From contig NZ_JACUUA010000157.1 in NCBI RefSeq assembly GCF_014859565.1, positions 1-7,789 on the forward strand: 7,789 nt of DNA. The letters are read 5' to 3'. This document shows, piece after piece, positions 1-6,295 of the stretch (positions are counted from its first letter, which is position 1; each line of letters starts with the position of its first letter). The translations under genes were made by a program, and so were the position numbers. The DNA is from Marinospirillum sp. (lineage in GTDB: Bacteria > Pseudomonadota > Gammaproteobacteria > Pseudomonadales > Halomonadaceae). Below the pieces are notes generated by a model, which was not told the DNA's origin, did not search any database, and saw only the letters and a list, made by a program, of their open reading frames with translations.

Positions 1-234
1 TTCCAGTACCTGACTGCCCTGTTCAGCGGCCACCACTTCACCAAACTCCCACATCAGTTCCCAGAATTCTTCTGGGTTGACTACACTCCACTGATGCAGA
101 TCTGCGTAGTGCAGCAGGTGTTGTTGGTAACGATCATTCACCCGCTGCATAAAAGCAGACAGGGGACTGTCTTTGATGGTGGCGGCAGTGGGCTGCCAAA
201 GGGGCTGAGGCTGGATCTGAGGCACATAAGTCAT
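1..234 (-). CDS. aacS: Acetoacetyl-CoA synthetase, N-terminal fragment (runs off window)
   Basis: This is the first 78 codons of a gene whose remainder lies beyond the left edge. Full-length acetoacetate-CoA ligases have about 650 residues and make acetoacetyl-CoA, AMP and pyrophosphate from acetoacetate, ATP and CoA in the cytoplasm. The visible part has the typical start of this family: PLWQP at residues 11-15, then HQWSV at 47-51 and PEEFWELMWEF at 54-64, which belong to the N-terminal cap before the adenylation domain. The adenylation motifs themselves are outside the window. The ATG at 234 is preceded by AGGAGA (244-249) at 9-base spacing. The chemoreceptor gene ends 17 bases upstream, so the two are almost certainly on one transcript. 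The dehydrogenase farther upstream makes acetoacetate, the substrate of this enzyme, which supports the call. Another acyl-CoA synthetase of the acetyl/propionyl-CoA group is possible but fits less well. Confidence 0.85.
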   Translation of the reverse strand, partial: MTYVPQIQPQPLWQPTAATIKDSPLSAFMQRVNDRYQQHLLHYADLHQWSVVNPEEFWELMWEFGEVVAAEQGSQVLE

Positions 235-243
235 TGTTGTTTT

Positions 244-249
244 TCTCCT
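244..249 (-). promoter_or_regulatory. Ribosome binding site of aacS
   Basis: AGGAGA on the minus strand lies 9 bases before the ATG at 234 and just after the stop codon of the chemoreceptor gene. It fixes the start of the partial aacS gene and shows that there is no room for a separate promoter between the two genes. Confidence 0.75.
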
Positions 250-251
250 GT

Positions 252-2129
252 TTATATCTGAAAACGCTGCAGATCACGGGTCAGGTCATCCGCTTGGCGG
301 TGTAACTGGCGGGTGGCCGCCAGCAGGGTTTCCACCCGTAATTGTTGCTGGCTGACCAGCCCCGCCACCTGATCCATATCGGAAGTCATGCTGCTGGTGG
401 TATCTGCCACCTCAGCAACGGATGTACGCACCTGATTCATTTTTTCTGAAGATGCACGGCTGGCCTGTTGAATGCCTTGTACCGCCTGTAAAGCTTCACG
501 CCCCATGTGCCGCCCTAATGCCACCTGTTCCCGCGCCGCTTCCACCGAACCGATGGTGGTATCGGTATCCCGGCGGATGCCGTTTATGCGCCCACCAATA
601 TCATGGGTGGCCTGAGCCGTCTGTTCGGCCAGTGTACGAATTTCATCCGCCACTACCGCAAACCCGCGTCCGGCATCACCCACTCGCGCAGCCTCAATGG
701 CAGCATTCAGCGCCAGCAGATTAGTCTGCTCAGCAATGCCGTTAATCAGTTCCAGCACACCACCAATTTGCTGGGAATGTTCACCCAGATGACCAACTCG
801 CTGATCAATGTCTTGCATCCGAGCAGTAATAGCTTCCAGTGCTTCTATCGCCTGTTGAATCACTTCACCGCCCTGATTGGCAGCCTGATCCGTCTGCCCC
901 GCAGCAGCTTCCACTTCGGTAGCCGCCATGGCCATCTGATCAGTGGTGGCACTGATTTCTTCCATTGCCGCCGCCAGCACATCACTGCGACCATGTAATT
1001 GCTGGCCTTCTTGCTGTAAACCACCAATCTGTTCTTCCATGGTGGTGGCCATCTGCAACAACTGCTGGTTACGGGATTTTAAGCCACCCACCAAACCCGT
1101 CAGGGATTCCACCGTCTGATTAACCCCCTGCGCCAGTTGATCAAATTCATCCGCCTTATTTTTGATGCTCAGCCGCTGGCGCAAATCACCCTCAGCCACC
1201 AGCTGCAGGAAACCCAGCAGCTCTTTCAGACGCTGATGCAAACGACGATTCAGCAACACCACTGCCAGTACCAACAGCAGGGTCACCAACAGGCCACTAA
1301 TCAGCATCATGCTCTGCTGACGGTTTGCCTGACGTTCGGCTTGTTGTTCGGCCTGTTGCAGTTGCTGACCGGCAACCTCACGCGCCTGACGATGCAGGGC
1401 GGTCAGCAATACCTGACGCTGTTCCAACAGGGTGGTGTTATTGTTTTCCAGCTCCAACCGCAGACGAATCAAAGTGGTACTGGCCTGACGATAAACCTGT
1501 AGTGGCTCGGCAAAATCTTCATCAAATCCGATACGCTGCAGGTGTGCAGCAAAGGTTTCCATACCACCCTGCCAACGACTGATGGTCTGTTGTTCGGGGG
1601 TAATAAAAAAATCTTTTTCCAGATTACGCACATCAGCAAAACGCGATACCAACGCGGCCAGCCCGGTTAACTCATCCATCAATACTGCAGCGGCTGCACC
1701 CAGCTCACCCTGTGCACCTTCTGTAGCGTTCATACCAAAAGCCAGCTGGGTTTCCAGCGTCTGTTGCAGTTGCCGCAAAAAAACTTCACCCTGCTGCTGC
1801 AGACCATCATGCCCAACCAGCACCTGTTGTAACCGTGCAGGCAAACCCGCCAGCTGTTGTTGCAGCGCCTGTAGTCCCTGTGGCTGCAGGTTCTCGCGCT
1901 GCAGTTCCAACTGCAGGATTTCTGTCTCCAGCGCCTGTATATCCAGCGCCAGATTTGCTGTTCTTGTCACTTCAGAAAATGCTCTGCTTTGTTGTTTTAA
2001 GCCATGGAGACCGGCAGCAACCAGTAACACCAAACCAACCAGCAAAAGTAGCAGCAGCCCCCATAGAGCCTGCCGGAAAGACAGCTGTAACTTCATGGAA
2101 TCACCCTTGTTATTGTTGTTTTCAGGCAC
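252..2129 (-). CDS. Methyl-accepting chemotaxis protein with large all-helical periplasmic sensor domain
   Basis: A 625-residue inner-membrane chemoreceptor that should signal through CheW and CheA to the flagellar motor. Membrane segment 1 is at about residues 20-41. A roughly 230-residue periplasmic region follows, very rich in Gln and Leu (18 Gln in residues 61-130) and containing RNLEKDFFI at 168-176. This size and motif resemble the helical bimodular (HBM) sensor family, known in receptors for organic acids. Membrane segment 2 is at about 274-294, a HAMP domain at about 295-348, then the helical signalling domain. Its conserved tip is at 465-498, with [16 protein letters not shown] and [12 protein letters not shown]. 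There is no C-terminal NWETF-type pentapeptide. The ligand cannot be read from sequence. Position between the 3-hydroxybutyrate dehydrogenase and aacS suggests 3-hydroxybutyrate, acetoacetate or a related acid. The start shown is GTG with a strong ribosome site; ATG at 2096 (residue 12) is a possible alternative. Confidence 0.93.
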   Translation of the reverse strand: MPENNNNKGDSMKLQLSFRQALWGLLLLLLVGLVLLVAAGLHGLKQQSRAFSEVTRTANLALDIQALETEILQLELQRENLQPQGLQALQQQLAGLPARLQQVLVGHDGLQQQGEVFLRQLQQTLETQLAFGMNATEGAQGELGAAAAVLMDELTGLAALVSRFADVRNLEKDFFITPEQQTISRWQGGMETFAAHLQRIGFDEDFAEPLQVYRQASTTLIRLRLELENNNTTLLEQRQVLLTALHRQAREVAGQQLQQAEQQAERQANRQQSMMLISGLLVTLLLVLAVVLLNRRLHQRLKELLGFLQLVAEGDLRQRLSIKNKADEFDQLAQGVNQTVESLTGLVGGLKSRNQQLLQMATTMEEQIGGLQQEGQQLHGRSDVLAAAMEEISATTDQMAMAATEVEAAAGQTDQAANQGGEVIQQAIEALEAITARMQDIDQRVGHLGEHSQQIGGVLELINGIAEQTNLLALNAAIEAARVGDAGRGFAVVADEIRTLAEQTAQATHDIGGRINGIRRDTDTTIGSVEAAREQVALGRHMGREALQAVQGIQQASRASSEKMNQVRTSVAEVADTTSSMTSDMDQVAGLVSQQQLRVETLLAATRQLHRQADDLTRDLQRFQI

Positions 2130-2136
2130 AAGTCTT

Positions 2137-2141
2137 CCCCT
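2137..2141 (-). promoter_or_regulatory. Ribosome binding site deciding the GTG start of the chemoreceptor gene
   Basis: On the minus strand AGAGGGGAAG precedes the GTG at 2129, with AGGGG 7 bases away. The competing ATG at 2096 has only AAGGGTGA (2101-2108), a weaker and closer match. The stronger site favours the longer protein, which adds 11 residues before the first membrane segment. Both products would insert in the membrane normally, so the choice is not certain. Confidence 0.5.
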
Positions 2142-2148
2142 CTGCTGA

Positions 2149-2168
2149 ACGGGCTGAATAAAGCCCGT
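2149..2168 (-). other. Stem-loop in the dehydrogenase-chemoreceptor gap
   Basis: The transcript would fold ACGGGCT against AGCCCGT, a 7-base-pair perfect stem with a 6-base loop. It ends about 7 bases before the ribosome site of the chemoreceptor gene. No run of U follows, so it is not a standard intrinsic terminator. It could partly block readthrough, stabilise a processed mRNA end, or help set a lower expression level for the receptor than for the enzymes upstream. The structure is seen; its role is inference. Confidence 0.45.
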
Positions 2169-2213
2169 GGCAGAAACAGAAGTCCTTTCAGGGAAAATCA
2201 GTGCAGAGAGGTT

Positions 2214-2987
2214 TTACTGGGTGGTGTAACCACCATCAATCACAACCGCTTGGCCGGTGATGCCACGCCCTCGACCACTGGCTAAGAACAGGCAGTAGTC
2301 CGCCACTTCGCGGGGTTCCAGCAGGCGTTTTTGTGGCACCAGCGGATAAATCACTTCTTCCAGTACCTTTTCCAGCGGCACACCCCGTGTACGCGCCAGA
2401 TCATTCAGCTGACCACGCACCATTTCGGTATCCACATAACCGGGGCACAAGGCATTCACGGTGATGCCATGAGCCGCTCCTTCCAGTGCCGCCACCTTGG
2501 TCAGCCCAATCACACCATGTTTGGCTGAGTTGTAACCGGCCTTACCGGAGAAACCCACTAACCCGTTGATGGAGGCCAGATTAATGATGCGTCCACCCTG
2601 CTGGCGTTTCATCACCGGGAACACCTGCTGAATGGTCAGGAAAGGTGCCACCAGCATGATGTCCAACAGTTTGCGAAAACGCTCGGACGGAAAATCCTCA
2701 ATGGGTGCCACATGCTGCAAACCGGCATTGTTGATTAACACATCCAACCCGCCAAATTGATCAACCACCTGTTGTACGGCTGCTTTCAAACCGGGCTCAT
2801 CAGTGACATCACAGGCCACACCAAGACGATCCGGCCCGGCACCACCCAGACGATCCAGTGCATCGGCCAGTGCATCCCGATCCAGATCCAGAATGGCAAC
2901 ACGTGCGCCTTCCTCCAGAAAGGCTCTGGCAATTTCTAATCCGATGCCTTTGGCGGCACCGGTAATTAATACACGTTTACCTGACAT
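2214..2987 (-). CDS. bdhA: 3-hydroxybutyrate dehydrogenase (SDR family)
   Basis: A cytoplasmic short-chain dehydrogenase of 257 residues that should convert (R)-3-hydroxybutyrate and NAD+ to acetoacetate and NADH. The nucleotide-binding motif TGAAKGIG is at 9-16, D60-V61 contacts the adenine, and NNAG is at 86-89. Catalytic Ser139, Tyr152 and Lys156 are present. Q91 in the segment AGLQHV, K149 and Q193 match carboxylate-binding residues known from the Pseudomonas fragi enzyme, which supports the substrate assignment. Two other positions differ: the tetrad Asn is Met111 and the substrate-contacting His is Asn141 (segments DIMLVAPF and SINGLVGF). As I recall, this pattern marks a separate clade of the enzyme seen in Bacillus and others. 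The start at 2987 is chosen over an ATG at 3008 because AGAGGA lies at ideal spacing. It follows dctM after 37 bases and its product feeds aacS. Confidence 0.9.
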   Translation of the reverse strand: MSGKRVLITGAAKGIGLEIARAFLEEGARVAILDLDRDALADALDRLGGAGPDRLGVACDVTDEPGLKAAVQQVVDQFGGLDVLINNAGLQHVAPIEDFPSERFRKLLDIMLVAPFLTIQQVFPVMKRQQGGRIINLASINGLVGFSGKAGYNSAKHGVIGLTKVAALEGAAHGITVNALCPGYVDTEMVRGQLNDLARTRGVPLEKVLEEVIYPLVPQKRLLEPREVADYCLFLASGRGRGITGQAVVIDGGYTTQ

Positions 2988-2993
2988 AAGTTG

Positions 2994-3000
2994 TTCCTCT
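2994..3000 (-). promoter_or_regulatory. Ribosome binding site deciding the bdhA start
   Basis: AGAGGAA on the minus strand lies 6 bases before the ATG at 2987. The upstream in-frame ATG at 3008 has only a weak AGAG-like sequence in front and would add seven residues (MLREEQL) not expected before the nucleotide-binding strand. The 2987 start is therefore preferred. Confidence 0.7.
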
Positions 3001-3024
3001 CTCAGCATCTCAATTCATCTCTTG

Positions 3025-4365
3025 TCACAGTAAACCCGGCAGCCAGAGCACGATGGCCGGGAACAGGATGCACAACAGCAGGCCTGTCAGCTGCAGCAGC
3101 ACATAAGGAATAATGGATTTGTAAATGGTGGTGATTTTGATCTGACCTTCAGTGATGCCTTTGAGGTAAAACAGGGCATATCCGAAGGGTGGTGTCAGAA
3201 AACTGGTTTGCAGGTTGATGGCCATCAGGATGGCAAACCACACCAGTGTAGCCTGAGCACTCATGCCAAAATCCAGCAGACTGATCACCGGCAGCAACAG
3301 TGGCAGTACCACATAACTGATTTCTATCCACTCCAGAAAAAAACCAAGCACAAAAATCATCAGCATGATTGCCAGCAGCAGACCGTAAGGCCCCAAGCCG
3401 GTGGCGGATACCAGATCCATAATCAGGTAATCCCCGCCGAGGCGTTTGAACACCAGACTGAAAACGGTGGCTGTAATCACAATGAATACAATCATTGCGG
3501 TACTTTTGGCGCTGTCGTAACAAACATCCCGCAGGGTGATGTAACTTAATTTACGGCCAACCACGGCCAGCAGGATGGCACCCAGTGCACCTATGGCAGC
3601 TGCCTCGGTCGGAGTGGCAATACCGGCCATGATAGAACCCAGCACGGCGACCATCAGGAATACCGGTCCAACCAGATCCCGCAGCAGTGCCAGCGGCAGC
3701 GGTGTGGTGTCGGTGGTGATATCGTCCTTATCAACCAGCGGCATCCAGTCAGGTTTTAGATAACCCGTCACCAGCAGGTAAATAATGTACAAAGCGCCCA
3801 GCATCAGACCGGGAATTAATGCCGCTTTAAACAAGTCACCCACGGAAACCTGCATGATCGAACCCATCAACACCAGCATGATGGACGGTGGAATCAGAAT
3901 ACCGAGCGTGCCGGATGCTGCAATCACACCACAGGCCATTTCTTCCTTGTATTTTTGTTTCAACATCACTGGCAGCGCCAGCATACCCAGCATCACCACC
4001 GAGGCACCCACTATGCCGGTACTGGCCGCCATCACAACACCCAGCAAGGCAACGGAGATGGCAAGACCACCCCGCACCCGCCCGAACAGGCGCTGCAAGG
4101 TCAGCAGCAGACGACTGGCAACACCGGATTTTTCCAGCATCAACCCCATAAATACAAACAGCGGGATGGCAATGTAGAGCCAGTTTTCGATTACACCACC
4201 ATAAATGCGGGAGCCGGCCATACCCATAAACGGCAGGGGAATTTCGCCGATAAAAGCAAAAATAATCGCCAGACCACCCAACACAAAAGCCACCGGATAA
4301 CCGGTGAAAATACCAACCAGCAAAAATACCACCATCAGAATGGGCAAGAGGTACTCAGCGAACAT
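3025..4365 (-). CDS. dctM: TRAP transporter large permease subunit DctM
   Basis: The 446-residue large membrane subunit of a tripartite (TRAP) transporter, which carries the substrate across the inner membrane driven by a sodium gradient. It is hydrophobic throughout, with about a dozen membrane segments. Family motifs are visible: AASTGIVGASVV at 113-124, GTLGILIPPSIMLVLMG at 152-168, TPTEAAAIGALGA at 251-263, and SFLTPPFGYALFYLKG at 388-403. The last two resemble the half-repeat signatures of the family, and the FLTPPFG-LFYLKG form is common in the TakM-type group. An in-frame GTG at 4437 would add 24 residues with no sense as a membrane start. The ATG at 4365 has AGGAG (4373-4377) 7 bases ahead and gives the usual N-terminus MFAEYLLPIL. 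It overlaps the end of dctQ by 11 bases, which suggests translational coupling. The substrate is set by the partner DctP. Confidence 0.95.
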   Translation of the reverse strand: MFAEYLLPILMVVFLLVGIFTGYPVAFVLGGLAIIFAFIGEIPLPFMGMAGSRIYGGVIENWLYIAIPLFVFMGLMLEKSGVASRLLLTLQRLFGRVRGGLAISVALLGVVMAASTGIVGASVVMLGMLALPVMLKQKYKEEMACGVIAASGTLGILIPPSIMLVLMGSIMQVSVGDLFKAALIPGLMLGALYIIYLLVTGYLKPDWMPLVDKDDITTDTTPLPLALLRDLVGPVFLMVAVLGSIMAGIATPTEAAAIGALGAILLAVVGRKLSYITLRDVCYDSAKSTAMIVFIVITATVFSLVFKRLGGDYLIMDLVSATGLGPYGLLLAIMLMIFVLGFFLEWIEISYVVLPLLLPVISLLDFGMSAQATLVWFAILMAINLQTSFLTPPFGYALFYLKGITEGQIKITTIYKSIIPYVLLQLTGLLLCILFPAIVLWLPGLL

Positions 4366-4966
4366 GAAAAGACTCCTGCGCAGCACGTTGTGGATCCAGC
4401 ACTGCAGCAAGACTCTGCAGCACACGCCCGAAGGCACCCAGCGTCATAAATACCAGCGCCACTGACAGTGCACCCTTGATGACAAAACGATCGGTCAGGC
4501 CACCAAAATTGGACTGTTCACCCGAGTTGTAACTCATCATCACTTGTGGCCAATAGAGGTAAGCCACCAGCAGACAAAAGGGGATCAGCATCAACAGATG
4601 CCCGGTCAGATCAACCAGATGGCGGGTACGCGGTGAAAAGCGGTGATACAGCAGATCCACCCGAACATGGGCATTGGTATGCAGTGCATAGGTGGAGGCA
4701 AACAACACCAGCACCCCGTAGAGATACCACTGCAGTTCGGTGGCAGAGTTGATGGTAAAAGCACGCCCGAACAAGAACACCGGCTCATTCCAGCGCAGCA
4801 GTTCATTCATGCCCAGAGCATTCATTACAACGGTGAGCAGGACAGCAACTATGACCACCAGTATCAGCCAGCTGGTCATGCGTCCGACCCGGATACCGAC
4901 CCCTATCAGGGGTCGGGATACCAGATCAAGTGCCGCCGCCACACGCAGGTGAACGGCGTTTTTCAT
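4355..4966 (-). CDS. dctQ: TRAP transporter small permease subunit DctQ
   Basis: A 203-residue inner-membrane protein with four predicted membrane segments at about residues 30-50, 77-95, 117-138 and 164-186. The segment ELQWYLYGVLVLFASTYAL at 77-95, followed by HVRVDLLY at 100-107, is the usual signature of the small TRAP subunit. A second conserved region, GEQSNFGGL at 149-156 followed by Lys164, precedes the last segment. DctQ pairs with DctM to form the membrane unit and helps dock the binding protein. The ATG at 4966 shares its A with the TAA stop of dctP (TAATG), and AGGAG (4975-4979) lies inside the end of dctP at 8-base spacing. The gene is separate from dctM rather than fused. The long N-terminal stretch of about 30 residues before the first membrane segment is rather basic and may lie in the cytoplasm. 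Confidence 0.93.
   Translation of the reverse strand: MKNAVHLRVAAALDLVSRPLIGVGIRVGRMTSWLILVVIVAVLLTVVMNALGMNELLRWNEPVFLFGRAFTINSATELQWYLYGVLVLFASTYALHTNAHVRVDLLYHRFSPRTRHLVDLTGHLLMLIPFCLLVAYLYWPQVMMSYNSGEQSNFGGLTDRFVIKGALSVALVFMTLGAFGRVLQSLAAVLDPQRAAQESFHVR
4373..4377 (-). promoter_or_regulatory. Ribosome binding site deciding the dctM start
   Basis: AGGAG lies 7 bases before the ATG at 4365 and inside the last codons of dctQ. It argues against the longer reading from GTG at 4437 and shows that the two permease genes overlap by 11 bases. Confidence 0.75.
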
Positions 4967-6018
4967 TACTTCAGCTCCTGCAGTTCATACCATTCTTCAA
5001 TCAGTTTGGCATGTGCAATCAGTGACTCATAAGCCTCTTTAAACTGAGGGTTTTGTGCCATTTCTTCAGCAACCACTTCTTTCCATGCAGCTTCCAGCGC
5101 GGTCAGGGTTTCATCATTAAAACGACGAACCTGAATGTCACTTTTAGCCTGCATACGCGCCAGTGCTTTCATCTGCTGGGGTGGTGCTTCAGTCATGGAC
5201 CAAGCCAGTGTGGAGCGGCAAGCAGTTTCAAACTGCTGCTGCTGTTTTTCGCTGTACTTGTTCCAAACGTTCTTGTTGATGATCAACGAGAACCAGCTGG
5301 CTGACTGGTGCCAACCGGGGAAGTAGTAGTATTTGGTAATGTCATCAAAACCCATCACCTCATCCACCTGAGGTACAGAGAACTCGGCACCATCAATACG
5401 ACCACGCTCCAGCGCCAGATAAATTTCACCACCGGGGATCAACTGGGTAGACGCACCGAACTTGTTGAGTACACGAGCACCCAGGCCGGAAATGCGGAAG
5501 CGCAGGCCATCAAAGTCTTTGATCGAGTTGATTTCTTTGTTGTAAAAACCACCGGTTTCCTGCGGGGAAACAAAGCAGGGTAATACCTTGATGTTGTACT
5601 GATCATAAGCTTTCTGAATGTATTCAGTACCACCACCGGACCACATCCAAGAGGCAAAGGCTTCCGGTGTTGGACCAAAAGGCAGGGCACCATACAGGTT
5701 CAGCAGCGGAATAGTGCCTGCCCAGTAACCCATCCAGTCCCAACCGGCATCGACTGCACCGGTTGATACTGCGTTAAACACCTCAAAAGGCGGCACCAGA
5801 TCACCCGGCTCATAAACCCGGAAACTGATCTTGCCATCAGATGCTGTGTTGATTTCCTTTGCCATGTACTGAGCACCGGCACCAAGGAAGTTGTTGGTGG
5901 CAAACACACTGGCCACATCAATACGGCGCGGACCATCAGCCATTGCAGTGGAGGAGATTGCCAAGGTGGCAGCAGTTGCCACGGCTCCAATAGCCGTAAC
6001 AAGGGGTTTCTTGATCAT
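4966..6018 (-). CDS. dctP: TRAP transporter periplasmic binding protein, TakP-like monocarboxylate type
   Basis: A 350-residue periplasmic solute-binding protein that captures the substrate and delivers it to DctQM. A Sec signal peptide covers residues 1-27 (Lys-Lys, hydrophobic core, cleavage after AMA). The mature part has the pattern of the TakP group, which is known to bind 2-oxo acids with sodium: ETGGFYNKEI at 154-163, GLRFRISGLGARVL at 171-184, PGGEIYLALERGRIDGAE at 195-212, and YYYFPGW at 230-236. By motif alignment R175 should hold the substrate carboxylate, with Q153 and E212 near the sodium site. The aromatic residue after E212 is Phe, where TakP, from memory, has Trp, so the ligand may differ. 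The neighbouring dehydrogenase and aacS point to 3-hydroxybutyrate or acetoacetate. It is the first gene after the regulatory gap and has AGGAG (6027-6031) 8 bases before its ATG. Confidence 0.93.
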   Translation of the reverse strand: MIKKPLVTAIGAVATAATLAISSTAMADGPRRIDVASVFATNNFLGAGAQYMAKEINTASDGKISFRVYEPGDLVPPFEVFNAVSTGAVDAGWDWMGYWAGTIPLLNLYGALPFGPTPEAFASWMWSGGGTEYIQKAYDQYNIKVLPCFVSPQETGGFYNKEINSIKDFDGLRFRISGLGARVLNKFGASTQLIPGGEIYLALERGRIDGAEFSVPQVDEVMGFDDITKYYYFPGWHQSASWFSLIINKNVWNKYSEKQQQQFETACRSTLAWSMTEAPPQQMKALARMQAKSDIQVRRFNDETLTALEAAWKEVVAEEMAQNPQFKEAYESLIAHAKLIEEWYELQELK

Positions 6019-6026
6019 GGGTGCTA

Positions 6027-6031
6027 CTCCT
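6027..6031 (-). promoter_or_regulatory. Ribosome binding site of dctP
   Basis: AGGAG on the minus strand lies 8 bases before the ATG at 6018. Together with the signal peptide it confirms the start of the first operon gene. Confidence 0.75.
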
Positions 6032-6090
6032 GATTTTTATGTTTGTTCTTGAGAACACTCGACCGCCTCATGGACGGGTGACTACCCCTA

Positions 6091-6108
6091 TTACAAGACA
6101 CATGCCAA
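6091..6108 (-). promoter_or_regulatory. Candidate sigma-54 (-24/-12) promoter of the TRAP-bdhA operon
   Basis: The minus strand reads TTGGCAT-GTGTC-TTGTAA. It matches the sigma-54 pattern TGGCAC-N5-TTGC in spacing and at most positions. GG is at 6106-6105. The -12 dinucleotide is GT (6094-6093) where GC is usual, which is the main weakness. Transcription would start near 6081 and give a leader of about 63 bases before dctP. The upstream gene encodes a sigma-54 activator with an intact GAFTGA loop, which makes such a promoter expected here. Confidence 0.6.
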
Positions 6109-6151
6109 CGTCATAAAAAATTGTTTAAAAACAAACAAATAAACTTGCATC

Positions 6152-6165
6152 TGACGTTAACGTCA
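6152..6165. promoter_or_regulatory. Perfect 14-base palindrome, possible operator
   Basis: TGACGTTAACGTCA is identical on both strands. Its centre lies about 77 bases before the predicted transcription start, between the distal repeats and the -24 element. The half-site AACGTCA recurs at 6107-6113, overlapping the edge of the -24 element. It is unrelated in sequence to the TTCCG repeats, so a second regulator is likely. The protein that would bind is unknown. Confidence 0.5.
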
Positions 6166-6194
6166 AGCCGCATCAAGGAAGCCACAAGGATTTA

Positions 6195-6210
6195 TTCCGG
6201 TTTTACGGAA
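6195..6210. promoter_or_regulatory. Putative activator site A (TTCCG-N6-CGGAA)
   Basis: An inverted repeat with perfect 5-base arms and a 6-base spacer; one more base pair (A6194 with T6211) extends it. Its centre is about 121 bases before the predicted start. It matches site C at 13 of 16 positions. Probably bound by a dimer of the upstream HbcR-like regulator. Confidence 0.55.
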
Positions 6211-6260
6211 TTTTTATGTAGTATTTATGAAACAAAGGCGTGGTTACTGGCTTCTCACCT

Positions 6261-6276
6261 GTCCGGGAAAGCGGAA
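6261..6276. promoter_or_regulatory. Putative activator site B (degenerate copy)
   Basis: GTCCG-N6-CGGAA, one mismatch in the arms compared with sites A and C, with the same arm spacing. It matches site C at 12 of 16 positions. Its centre is 19 bases from site C, close to two DNA turns, which would suit cooperative binding of two dimers. Part of it also forms CGGAAT-G-ATTCCG with the next site. Confidence 0.45.
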
Positions 6277-6279
6277 TGA

Positions 6280-6295
6280 TTCCGGAAATACGGAA
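6280..6295. promoter_or_regulatory. Putative activator site C (TTCCG-N6-CGGAA)
   Basis: A second perfect-arm copy of the inverted repeat, 29 bases beyond the stop codon of the regulator gene in the + direction of numbering from it (stop at 6325). Its centre is about 206 bases before the predicted start and 85 bases from site A. The distance is normal for upstream sites of sigma-54 activators, which reach the promoter by DNA looping. Confidence 0.55.

Noticed and set aside
1582..2148. Long + strand open frame opposite the chemoreceptor (188 codons, Ser/Cys-rich)
   Set aside because: It is the shadow of a well-supported minus-strand gene, with composition explained by the complementary Gln/Leu codons and no family resemblance.
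2130..2213. Possible sigma-28 flagellar promoter before the chemoreceptor (GAAAG followed later by GCCACGG)
   Set aside because: Only GCC of the -10 element and a shifted AAAG match, and the two cannot be aligned at the right spacing together. Too weak to list.
4366..4437. N-terminal extension of DctM from GTG 4437
   Set aside because: The extra 24 residues overlap dctQ, lack a ribosome site and do not resemble the family. ATG 4365 with AGGAG is much better.
6121..6134. Inverted repeat TTGTTT-AA-AAACAA and an IHF-like site in the A/T-rich tract
   Set aside because: Low-complexity A/T sequence produces such repeats easily, and no good match to WATCAA-N4-TTR was found by eye.
6194..6215. Intrinsic terminator on the + strand: stem ATTCCG/CGGAAT followed by five T
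   Set aside because: No + strand gene precedes it, the stem is short, and the same repeat recurs twice without a T-run. A protein binding site explains it better.
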